Translations under genes and position numbers: made by a program
The notes under the pieces: generated by a model
What the model was told of the DNA's origin: nothing
The model's input: only the letters and a program-made list of their open reading frames with translations
Databases searched by the model: none
Source of the DNA: Lota lota
Taxonomy: Eukaryota > Chordata > Actinopteri > Gadiformes > Lotidae
Reading direction: 5' to 3'
Assembly (NCBI GenBank): GCA_026745465.1
Contig: JACYXH010000109.1
Span: 450,001-514,000, forward strand
Length of the DNA stretch: 64,000 nt
Shown: positions 17,470-53,465 of the stretch, one piece after another
Position numbering within the stretch: position 1 is the stretch's first letter
Layout of the letters: every line of letters starts with the position of its first letter

Positions 17470-18335
17470 ATCAAGTCATTTGAGATTTGTTAACAATGAG
17501 GGGAAATTTCTCTGCTGGGAGTTGCACATGTCTTTCATACAGAGCTTCCATCGTTCTGGTAATCATTCACATGTTAATCAATAGACACAGAATGTGGAGG
17601 TGTACACAAGTGTGCATCCGCACACATGCACAGATTATAATACTGAACCTTTTTTGGTTCCTTTTTACTGGCCCTTATTACAATATTGAACATGGCATAT
17701 TTATTGTGTGCCACATGATGGTATTTATGCTGTCTGAAAGTACTACAAATCATCTCTATTATAGTCTATGGTTATTTTTGTTACTAGCGTTGTTAATATT
17801 GGTGTTGTCACATCAAGGTAGCATTAGTTATTCTTTAAGGGCGCGCTGTTTTGAATCAAAATTGCTTAGTATCTAATCCCCTCTTTTATCTGTCTGTCTA
17901 TCCTCCTATGCTTTGCTGACTCCACCCCCCCCCCCCCCCCCCCCCCTCTGTGTAGATGCTGAGCTCCATTCTGTTTGCGGGAGTGGGTGTTTTAGGGGCA
18001 GGGTACTCTATTGTGGTGTCTGCTGTGGCCATCACCAAGGGGCCTTTCTGCATGGTACAAAACAGCACTGAAGCAAAGTGGACATATCCCTTCGAGAATA
18101 GGTAAGGAACAGAGACGGACAGACAGATATGAAGACAGCTAGAGAGACAGTAAGATAGAGAGGGAGGAAAAGTACAAGTACATTTACGTTCATGTTTAAA
18201 CCAGGAGTCCATATACATGTATGTGTACATATTATATACACGTGGTCTACAGTTAGACTTTTTGCATAAATCCATGCATTTCAAGTATCTTCACCATTAT
18301 CCAAACTGTTTCGTACCCTCCCTGCATCTCTGTGT

Positions 18336-18426
<91 letters not shown>

Positions 18427-18600
18427 ACATTCTCTGTGTGTCACTCTCTCTCTGTCACATTCTCTGTGTGTCACTCTCTCTCTGTCACATTCTCTGTGTG
18501 TATCTCTCTCTCTCTGTCACATTCTCTGTGTGTCACTCTCTCTGTCCTCTGTCACATTCTCTGTGTGTCACTCTCTCTCTGTCACATTCTCTGTGTGTCA

Positions 18601-18647
<47 letters not shown>

Positions 18648-19480
18648 ACACATTCTCTGTGTGTGTCTCTCTCTCTGTCACATTCTCTGTGTGTCACTCT
18701 CTCTCTGGGACATTAGCTCAGGAGTTAAAGCGGGTGGACTGGCAACCGGCTGGCAAAAATCGGAAGGTTGCCAGTTCGAGCCCCGACTTCAACCCTAACT
18801 ATGTCAAGGTGTCCTTGAGCAAGACACTTAACCCCAACCGCTCCCCGGGCGCTGTGATTGGCTGCCCACTGCTCCCTTGAGGGATGGGTTAAATGCAGAG
18901 GAAAATTGTTCACTATGTGTATGTGACAATAAAAGTACCTTTATTCTCTCTCTCTCTCTGTGTTACATTCTCTGTGTGTCACTCTCTCTCTCTCTCTCTC
19001 TGTCCTCTGCAGCAACTACCTCTCTGAGCCTGACTCCTGGTCCCTGTGCGCGATGCCGTTGAACGTGGTGTCATGGAACCTGTCTCTGTTCTCGGTGCTG
19101 CTCGCCATGGGTCTGATCCAGGCGGTGCTCTGTGCCGTGCAGGGGGTGAATGGCCTGCTGGGAGCTCTCTGTGGGGACTGCTGCGGCTGCTGCCGAGGGG
19201 TCAGTGTTTTGGACTGCTTGTTTCTTTCAGACCACTCCCTGTTGGCTGTAGTAATGGATGGAGCCCCCGTTACATAGTCTATGGATTTGTGAAGTTATAA
19301 TTGATTCCGTCCAAAGATTATTAGGAATGTTTTGAGGGTTTAGGTTATTGTGAAGGGATTCCAGCGGTTTAAGTAAACGTGCATACTTAATTTAGCGGTT
19401 TAGGTTCAAATACAAAACAAGGTACCCCTCACGGAACTGTTGGCGTATTTCCTTTGTTACAGAGTGATGCCGCTGTCTGA
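16563..19480 (+). CDS. tm4sf4: Transmembrane 4 L6 family member 4
   Basis: Five exons join in frame to 203 residues: 16563-16733, 16927-17016, 17956-18101, 19013-19199, 19463-19480 (stop TGA). The human homologue has 202 residues, so the model looks complete. The protein is a four-pass L6 tetraspan of the plasma membrane. TM1 is residues about 9-30, after the family start MCSGSFAKCLG. TM2 spans the exon 1/2 junction (WYFGGILGSGVM, then MIFPTLVFLGLKNNDCCGCC, with the cysteine cluster after it). TM3 begins exon 3 (MLSSILFAGVGVLGAGYS). An extracellular loop carries N-glycosylation sequons NST and NLS, and TM4 is LFSVLLAMGLIQAVLCAVQ. The loop motif GLKNNDCCGCCGNESCG is almost identical to TM4SF4 rather than TM4SF1 or TM4SF5. 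Introns are packed with CT, CA and C tracts. Confidence 0.95.
17309..17460. repeat. (TC)n then (CA)n microsatellite
   Basis: A TC tract of about 86 bp is followed by CA repeats at about 17,418-17,460, in tm4sf4 intron 2. A C homopolymer at about 17,925-17,946 precedes exon 3 by ten bases and serves as part of its polypyrimidine tract. Confidence 0.95.
18339..18716. repeat. (CT)n expanding into a TCTC/CACATTCTCTGTGTGTC minisatellite
   Basis: A pure CT tract to about 18,422 is followed by imperfect units of about 30 bp (TCTCTCTGTCACATTCTC plus TGTGTGTCAC), repeated about nine times. The unit resumes after the SINE at 18,950-19,008, so the SINE split the array. All in tm4sf4 intron 3. Confidence 0.9.
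18708..18948 (+). mobile_element. tRNA-derived SINE
   Basis: The head resembles a tRNA gene, with a B-box-like GGTTGCCAGTTCGAGCCCC near 18,766. The body has the fish SINE motif GTGTCCTTGAGCAAGACACT near 18,808, then CACTGCTCCCTTGAGGGATG. The tail ends TGTGACAATAAAAGTACCTT near 18,920-18,941. It lies inside the CT-rich minisatellite of tm4sf4 intron 3. It is not a functional tRNA gene: no cloverleaf can be completed. Confidence 0.75.
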
Positions 19481-22400
19481 GCACTTCCATGCCGATGGGA
19501 ATCTGTGGGAGCTGGACATCTTGTTTATTATTAACCAATCAGATGGGACTATGTTGGTTATGTTGGTACAACTTCCTGTTTACCATGTTTTTTTTTCTTG
19601 TTTTCCAAAGTAATAAGGGTCATTCTGTTCTGCAACTATCTTTTGTGAGACCTCACTATGTATTTCTTAATTCAATTCTTGTCGCTATCAATGATGAAAA
19701 AGCTTCAATATAGTGTTATGCGTGGGGAATTTTTAAACTTAACTTAAAACCATGAAACTGGTATACGGTTTCATTTTTAATTTGTTGACAGTTTGTAGAG
19801 AAACTCATAGCAGTCATACAGCAACACTATGTTAGAGGAATCAGGTATAGTGTTTAAGGGTTAAATGTATACTATTTAACATTTCAGCATTAAAATATCT
19901 AAAAACGACTTGACCTATGCTATATATTTTATTACATTATCCCAATTGTTTCCAACAATGGTCAAACCCAGAGTAATCCGTAGTTTTATTCAAGGTAACG
20001 GTCAGTTACATTTGGTCACATGTCAATGGCGTCATATACCCTTTACCCCCTAACCTCCGGGTAAACGCGTGAAAAGAGTAATCCAGAAGAGACCTCATTT
20101 ATTGATGTGCGGTGTTTCCCACACGTAGACTTTCCTTGGGCGGCCTACATGGGCTTGGGCTGGTGTAGCAATGTCCCCTACTACACGCCACCTAGGTGGC
20201 TCCCATACTCCACCTAGGGGACTTTCCTCGGGCTCCTCCAAACCAATGGACACAGGGTGGTGATGTTGAACCGGTTTATTGTAAAGGTTGCATGGAATGA
20301 GGCATGCAGATGGTGCTCCATGCTGCCATGCCGGAGAGCTCTTCCTGAGTGTGTGTGGTGGTGAAGGCTGGTTTAACCTGTGCACACTGACTGTTCAATG
20401 TGCAACAGGTGTGCAGCCCCACCCAGCCCCAGAGTCCAATCAGTCTGACTCGGGCCAGGTGAGGCTGCTTAAACCAGCCACCATCCACACACACTCCCAC
20501 AGCTGGATCTACACAACATGTACAGTTTCGAAAATACCGATTTTTTTTACAAGCAGCTCACTTGCTAGGTAGGTAGAGGCAAGGTCTGTAGGAGCACATG
20601 TGGAGATTGCATGTCAAATTGGCTGGTATTTCTAAGCATCTCATTCTGGAGGGTGGCCCTACCGTGGGCTCTTCCGGGGCCCTCCGTGGCACTACCACCA
20701 CGGCCACGGTGCAGCTGTCGAGCCTCCTGCCATCCCGTCTAAACGGCTCTGAAAACTGCCAGACCCAGCGACTCCCCGCCAGCCAAGCCAGCAGCCCAGG
20801 TCTCCAGGATGGAGGGGGAGGGATCTGCTCCCCACCTAAAATTGGGAGGGTGTGCTATCATTAGGACACAGTCTTCAAAAGGCACACGTCAACTCCCAAA
20901 ATAGGGTTCACACAGTATATAAGAGGGTGGAAAATCAGTATTTAGACCAAATGGCCCACATTATGAAAAATAAAGCACAAAGAAAATAAGCACAAAGAAA
21001 TAGAAACGAATAGTTTGTTGATTTACTTTGAAGGAAATGTTTGCTCATTGTCTTTCCCTCTATGTAGCATGATGTAAAATTATAACCAGACAAACATAAG
21101 CAGTTTCTGATGCAGAAAAAAATACAATAGTCAAACCAACAAGGTTGTGCTCCATAGAGCAGAGGCGTACCACTACTGTGTCCAGGTGGAACGACAATAA
21201 CAAAAAGGGATCAAAAAGTATAAATAAATAATAAATCATTTTATAATTGAAAATAAACCAAACGACGAAAAACAGATAAATCAACAAAAAATACTATGAA
21301 GGCCTAAGGCCAGGCCTAAGACATTTTTAATTAGAAAAAAAAACGGTTAAAGACTTTACAATATTACGGACCATTAAACGTTATTTCTCAACCTCTTCCA
21401 CCTTGATGCGCTGCCCACAGCCCTGTTGGTGAAGAGTTCAGACACAGTGCGACACCTGCTGGTCAGTGTTTGTAAGCATAGTTTTTGATGGTATTTTTGT
21501 TCACCTTGTCCATAGCAGAACTGAGGATAAGCTGAGCCTATTCTTTGAATTTGAAAAATAGATGTGATGCTTTATGGTAAATCTGTTTTAGTATTGTATT
21601 CAAAGATTGATAAATTTGTTTTGATTAGATGCTGAGCTGTCAACCACCTGGCAAAGAGAGAAGAGGGAACTCTTATTTGAAGTCGTCCACGCTCCACTTA
21701 TTTGAATATAACAAAATAAAAGAAAAATAGTTAGGAAATAAATGTGCCTTTATGAAATAACGGTCCCCTAAAATAAATAAATGTGTAATTATGAAAAAAT
21801 AATTCAGAGGGCGTATTTATTTATTTTAACTATATTGGCAAATGTATATATTAATATTTATTTATACATTGATTGCCTCATTTATTCGTATCAGGATTAA
21901 TTTCATATAAATATTGTTTTATTTGGCTTATTTATTTATTTAATATGAACTTAAAGGGCATTCCACACATTTCATCCTTCTCAGAGGTTTTAGGAAGAAG
22001 GTCAGAGTGAGGGCCTGATTTCAAATGTGGATGAGCTTGTGCTGTGATGCTAGTACAGCATGTCCCTTTATGATGTGTCATAAAGGGACAGGTGCCTCTC
22101 CAGGATGTTCCACTGATGCGCCAAAATATTAAATAACCCATGTCATGTATTCAGCACATCTGCCGTGTAACTCTTAACTTTTAGCGCTGTCCTTTATAGC
22201 AGCAATATATATTTCGAGACTTGTGTTCATTGTATGAAGAAAATTACAAATAGGACCAGTGCCATATGCTCTTTATTTAACACACATGTAATTGTTATAA
22301 ATTAGTTACTTTACATGCCTACATTTCAGATTTGCCATTGGTGTGCTGTCCCAATGGATTTTGTGGCTAATTGAAAACAAATAGAATGTGTGATATTATT

Positions 22401-22800
22401 CCAGATAGCTACAGGCCCCTTTTACAGTTACAAACTAAGTTAGAAGGTCTTTGGATAAAATATTACCTTTTTTCTACACTTAAGGCACAGATGCCTACTT
22501 TTGGACTTTACCCAAGAGAGAAACATATGGAATTAATGAGAAGAAGAAACACACATTGCCATTGAATAGGTCTGAAGGTTGGTGGAATGTTTTAGAATAT
22601 GTCACATTATTTTGGCATGAATAATATCCCTCCATTTAACATCTACATATATTGTTTTTGTATTTATTCTAAGTGCTGTCTGTTCCTTACTTATTCTTTT
22701 GTACCCAGGCACATTGGTTTTATTATTGTAAGCTGCTTGTGGAACTAATGTTGCTGGTGTGGGAGCCTTCAAGCAGCCACGGAAGAAATTAAACGCGTAC
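19481..22800. other. Intergenic stretch with dispersed repeats
   Basis: Holds the tm4sf4 3' UTR (ATTAAA near 19,891 is a weak polyadenylation candidate), one copy of a dispersed repeat at about 19,875-20,030, and GC-rich sequence at about 20,110-20,900 that looks repetitive. That part starts GGTGTTTCCCACACGTAGAC, a phrase reminiscent of fish DNA-transposon ends. 21-22.8 kb is AT-rich with no exon recognised. Confidence 0.45.
19875..20030 (+). repeat. Dispersed repeat, copy 1
   Basis: AGCATTAAAATATCTAAAA, GACCTATGCTATATATTT, ATTGTTTCCAACAATGG and TTTTATTCAAGGTAACGG occur in this order. The same phrases, slightly diverged and inverted, occur at about 49,860-50,110 in eeig2 intron 9. Family unknown to me. 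Confidence 0.65.
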
Positions 22801-23182
22801 CCGATCCATATTTCATTGACAGGGAAGGTGTAACGTCCAAAAACTGAAAACAGTATGGTCTGTTTAAGTTGAAACCAAGGTAAGCACGTCCAAGTTGACA
22901 AATGGTGCACTGTTCGTATATGTGCACGGTCGTTACGTTGTCTGTCTTGAGGCTGTTTGCTTTAACTTTACTTTCTCTCACGTCCAAGGAATTGTGCAGT
23001 TATACACTTGTTAAATGGCCTACACACGGTTACAGTTAACACATCTTTTTTTTTTTTACTTTTCAAACGTTAAGAGAAGGCTTGTAAGCGAGTTAGCCCC
23101 TGTGCTAGTGACAATGTGTAAGCCAAGAATGAATGTAGACGCTAAAGACCTGACTAACGTTAGGGTTGACCTCTTCCATCAG

Positions 23183-24373
23183 ATGCTCCGTGTGCTGTCC
23201 AGAAAAACGACTTCTCTGCAGGCAAGTGCACATAACACATACACACTTTGTTGTAGTGTTTTGGAGAGCCAATCACAATGCATTTTAGGGCAAGGATTAT
23301 ATACTCAGAATTTGTGTTGTTGGGTATTTCTTACTTGGTTTGTTTACTAATTAGCTTTTATCTGAAGTGACTTAAAATAAGGGGCAGGAGGCCTCTAGCT
23401 CAAAGATTGCTACAGGTAGACTGTCTCCGGACATTGGGGCTTGAACCTAGAACCTTTCAGCTGGGAGTCACACTGCACTATCCTGCCACTTGTTACCTTG
23501 GTGTATAGGTAATTGACGATGGTTATTGCCTCCGTGCACTACCTCCATTAGGAGGTTACTGTTCTGTAACGTCAAAATTTTCTTAATGCTATTTCAATAC
23601 TTCTTTAGGTGGTGCGATGGGCAAGTCCACCATATGGTTCCTGGCTCTCCGCCACTAGTCGCTCTTGTGCTGGGGATCATGGTTTATCCAAATCCCAGGT
23701 ATCCTGCTGGGCTACAATGCCATGCGCCAAGCAGACGGGGTGTGGTCTGGTGAGACGCCGCACTCCGGCTGTGGGCAGATTTACCGGCGATTGGCTGTTC
23801 CAACGGACTCAGTCTTTCCACGACTCCGCGGCGAGGCTAAAACAACGTCAGAAACCAGAGCCACCTCCCAGGGAGCTGGACCTTCTGCGATATGACATGA
23901 AGCACTTGTGGAAAGGCCCCAAGCCAGCCCTTTGCCTTGGGCTGGCTGGGCTCGTTCCCTTTGTTGCCCCTCCTTTGCTAATGGCCGTGACTGAGACTTA
24001 CCTCCCGGAGTTGGCCTACATCCAGGTAGCCTACGGCGCCTCGGTCATCTCATTCCTGGGTGGAGCTCGCTGGGGATTCACACTTCCTAAGAGCAGCCCT
24101 GCGAAGCCTGACTGGATCAATCTGGCCAATAGCGTGGTTCCCTCCCTGCTGGCCTGTGTGGCCATGCTGCTTAGTGAAAGTATCACTCCGGCAGCCACAG
24201 TGGTAATCTTGGGGCTTGGAATCGCCCTGCACTACGACCTCTCTCTCCTGCCCACCTACCCGAGCTGGCTGAAGGCCCTTCGCGCCTTGTTGACCACAGT
24301 GGCTTTCTTTTCCCTGGTGTGCACACTCGTAATGGATGGGCTCTTCCCCGAGAAAAAGATTTTTTCAAGTTAA
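23183..24373 (+). CDS. tmem69: Transmembrane protein 69
   Basis: Two coding exons, 23183-23221 and 23609-24373, give 267 residues. Exon 1 encodes MLRVLSRKTTSLQ and exon 2 continues VVRWASPPYGSW. The basic, serine-rich start fits a mitochondrial targeting peptide, and human TMEM69 also begins MLR. The core matches TMEM69: GPKPALCLGLAGLVPFVAPP, YGASVISFLGGARWGF, and LSLLPTYPSWLKALRALLTT, with about five hydrophobic segments. The intron donor is CAG/GCAAGT (GC-AG type). A poly-T stretch ending TTAAG at about 23,045-23,075 and a donor AAG/GTAAGC near 22,879 suggest a spliced 5' UTR. AATAAA follows the stop directly (24,374-24,379) and another lies near 24,504. Function is uncharacterised in the family; an inner mitochondrial membrane protein is likely. 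Confidence 0.93.
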
Positions 24374-24503
24374 TAATAAAATCGATGTATAAATGCAATG
24401 AAATGATGTTCAGTACGAAGGTTAAGAAAGACATGATAAACTGTTCAGATGTCTGTATTTTTGCTTCATACTGAAATGTGTGCACTTCCACGACATAACT
24501 TCT

Positions 24504-25610
24504 AATAAATTGTACTGGTCAAAACGATCACTGGCCCAGTTAATGAAAAATGGAATAGTAAATTATTCGACGGTGAGTTTGTGCTTACAGAGTGCGGAAT
24601 AGTCGATTCTTCTTCGTTAGTTTAAGTGAATTGCATATTTCCCATGGTAGTGGAAATGCCACCGTTGTTAAATAACCCAGTATTTCAGTTGTTCCCATAT
24701 TGCATGGTGAAGTAAAATGTTGGTGTCAGCTCATGGGTAAAATGGTCCAGAATGAGATGCTAAATCAGACTAAATCGAGAAAGATCTTGGTGTCTCGTTA
24801 CATTGTGCTTATTTAAAGGCAGCCTAATACCTGAATGTTTCAGAAACGGTACATGTTCACCACACGTTTGTATTAAAATACATATTTATTGGAAATACAA
24901 GCATCTAATTCAAACTGGAAGGAAAGGCATTTCAATTGGGGTGGTGTAGAAGAGGTTTGCATATCTTAGAAAATAAAGGAATAAGGCACGCATCCCCAAA
25001 TGTTTTACCTTGTCCGTAGTGTGCAAAAGCAGTCTCAACTTTCGACTACAAAGGACACATTTACAAGAACCAGTGGCACTCGGGTGATCAGACTCAGATG
25101 ATGGATGGATTTGAAACGTAACAACATGAAAGCTAAACACAGATTTACGCAAAAACTAATGCCATGAATAGTTCGGTATAGACCACCAAAAATAGGCCTA
25201 AATAAGGATACTTTACTTTTAGTGCAACTGTTTTATTGCATGTTCTTTGTCAATTATATTTGAAACAACTTTAACACTGCATTTTGTCTCTTTGAGCTAA
25301 AGTTGTCCCTTGACATCCCATGCGAAAATTTAGATCATTTACGAGGATTAAATCTGTATTCAACACCTCCGTTATAAACCAGCACCAAGAATGTGGATAC
25401 AACATATAGTTCAAAAGAAGACCACACCACAACCTAAACAATTTGTATTTCATTTCCGCCTGTTAAGTAGCAGGAGATGCTGTTATGCAGCACTGATCCA
25501 GGCTTCGGTTGCTTCCAGGTATCACTTCACTCAATGCAATACAAGGGGAAAGGCTATTGAGTTTTATGCACACTCCCTAGCATTTTGAATGGGACACAGG
25601 GAGTGTACTA
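24504..25610. other. Convergent 3' ends of tmem69 and slc25a24
   Basis: The second tmem69 signal lies at about 24,504. AATAAA on the minus strand lies at 25,232-25,237 and again at 24,885-24,890. The slc25a24 3' UTR therefore probably extends 0.4-0.75 kb and the two transcripts end within a few hundred bp of each other. No other gene is seen. Confidence 0.5.
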
Positions 25611-50972
<25,362 letters not shown>

Positions 50973-52900
50973 GCCCCTGAAGCCCCGAGTCCCTGCTCAA
51001 GTCCACCACCCCAGGAACAGTAGCGGCGTCTTTCTACTAACCCAAACACACATATCTGAGCAACGCCTTGCTTTGCCTTCTATTCAGAATGACCAGCAGA
51101 GGCCCGCTGCCACAGTGCCCTCTGGTGGTCATGCAGAATGCGGAGGCTGGAGAGCCTGGGTCGATTTTAGGAGGTGGGCCACCTAAATATTCGTCAGTAT
51201 ATCTTAGCAGATTGAAACCTACCAAACATCTGAAGGCCTTGAAAATAAATGTCTCATATCAGGCGCCTTTTCATATTCGCACTAATTAGACCATTTCCCT
51301 CTATTCCCCGCTATTGGAGCCAGGTGTCCGCAATGGACCGGCTCCAAATGTCGTTGAATAGCGGAGGGGGAGGTTAGCGAATAGACAGCACTATTCCATG
51401 CACCTCTCCACAATACATTCCTTAAGCCGTCCATGCTTTTATTTTGGCGTAGTGACGTCTTTGGACTAGCTTTTAAATTTAAAAATATATATATTTTATA
51501 TTCATATCTGTATGCTGCTTGAAAGTTGTATGCCCTCCCGCCACACACACACACACACACACACACACTCGTTCGTGTTTTGACATATCGTGATGTCATG
51601 CAGTAAGCTGCCTCCATTATGGTAAGACCACTGTTGTGTTTAGTTGTTCTCTAGGGACTTGTCATTGATGCCGTAAGTAAAGCTTCATGTCCCACTTCCA
51701 CTGTACAACACAAAACTAAAAAAGACACCACACCCCACTTTCAGCTGCGTCCAAACAGGTGACACTAGACCGACACACGTGTTGCTTGCACACAATTTGG
51801 CAGTGGTTTAGTTTTGGCTGTATTCAGACGAGGTTTCATGAGATAGTCCACTGCCATTGTAAAGAATAAGCAACACATGATCCCCTGAAATAAACAAATG
51901 TGATAGTGAAGCACCAGAGTAGGACTGAAACATTGGCATGTGTTGCTACAAACCAGAATCTGTTAATCTCGTTATTTTGTTTTTGTGCTCCTCCCAGTCA
52001 AGCCTGTTGGGTTTCCACCTTAATAAGCTACTACAAAATAAAAGTCACGTATATAATAACCCAACTGTTATGGCTGTTCATACTGACATATGTTCAGATG
52101 GTTAACCAGTGACAAGGGTACTTTCCTGTGCCATTTTACAAAGCCATAGCAGGTGCTGCTATACTTGCCTCAACCATAACCACAATTACATATTTTAATC
52201 CCTCTGCACAAAGTGTCATTAATGTGTCGTACTTTAACCCGCTTAACGTTGTCGTAAAATGTGTACATTTGTGTCTCCATGTTTTTCTATGTTGGAAAAG
52301 CTGTGTTGCATATTAGTACTCTGTATTGCCATGGTCTCCAGTAATGTCCCTTTCTCCTCTCCCCTGGGGTTTGGACAGAGGATCCCCCTGTGTACTTCAT
52401 GAACTCATCTTTGTGCCATCCTTTGTTTTGAAAAATGCCTTTGTGTTGGAAGGAACCTGTTCAGCATTACAAGTACTACTCCCAAGATTCCTTAGTGTTT
52501 GCAAATGTCACTGATACATTCGTTGTGTTGCGTATTCACCAAGTAACACTCAGAGCCTGATTGCTGTTATTACATTGTTGTTTGTATCGAGGAAAGAAAA
52601 TCACTTTGTTTTTGTCGTACCCGTGGAGACGGGTTAATTCTGGTACTGAACATGTTGTTACAAACATGGTTGCTTCTTCTCTTCTGTGAAGCTGTGCTTA
52701 TAAATGGAGCTGTTAAAACTGTATTCTTCTGTAAAGTGGCGTTCTTCGCTTTCTCAACAGTGTCCAGTGTTCCTCCCCGTTCGCAGAGCAAGTTGTTTTT
52801 TGACCAACGTTTTACTTCCTTTTACCAAGTGTACTACTGTATGCTTTGAGTTGTGTACCTTGCACTGTTGAATTAAAAAGGTGTAAAAAACGAACCTGCA
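50973..52900 (+). other. eeig2: eeig2 3' UTR
   Basis: No further exon is seen after the stop. AATAAA occurs near 51,890 and 52,037, and ATTAAA at 52,872-52,877. The last is the most likely distal signal, giving a 3' UTR of about 1.9 kb. A minus-strand AATAAA at 52,916-52,921, 39 bp beyond it, faces it from henmt1. Confidence 0.5.
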
Positions 52901-53047
52901 GTGTCTCAATAGGACTTTATTGGTGAATGGTTTTCCTGACATTGTAACTTTTATTGGGTGTGTGAAGCAATGCTTCACTAAGCATTGCTGGAGGAGATGT
53001 CGTCACTCAACACGGGGTTTCTCCTGGAAAACAGACTTGATCTTAAA

Positions 53048-53168
53048 GACTGGTCATGATGTTTCACAGACCAATAGTTCATTCTATCCATCCAGAATTG
53101 GATTACTGTGCCTAAAGGCTGGTCATGATGTTTCACAGACCACGGTTAATCTATTCAGAATTTGATTA
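53048..53168. repeat. Local tandem duplication between eeig2 and Tc1
   Basis: CTGGTCATGATGTTTCACAG followed by ACCA...TCAGAATT(T/G)GATTA is present twice, starting at about 53,049 and 53,119. Otherwise 52,920-53,465 shows no gene. Confidence 0.8.
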
Positions 53169-53465
53169 TTTTTCCAATCTTGATTGTCAATGAGTAACAA
53201 GTTACATAGTGAAGGTTTAAAGGAATTATTAACTCTAAAAGTACATTTCTATCAAATATGGATTAAACCAGATTTGATGTAGGAAGATGTCAGATTACGG
53301 GAGAGTAGAGTTGGTGGTTGACACATCTGATTCACGACTACAAGCTATGTTGGCGCTGTACCTGTGGACAATGCTATCGGGTAGTGCATTGTGATTTCAA
53401 TTGAAATTGCATGTAATGCACTTTCCAGGCTAGGATATTGATGAGCTTAGATATGGTCTGGTATA

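Noticed and set aside
18708-18800. A tRNA gene
   Set aside because: Only the B box is convincing; no acceptor or anticodon stem, and a SINE body follows.
18217-18880. Ser-Leu rich frames of 180-190 codons in tm4sf4 intron 3
   Set aside because: Translations of CT repeats and a SINE. The true exons on both sides splice over them.
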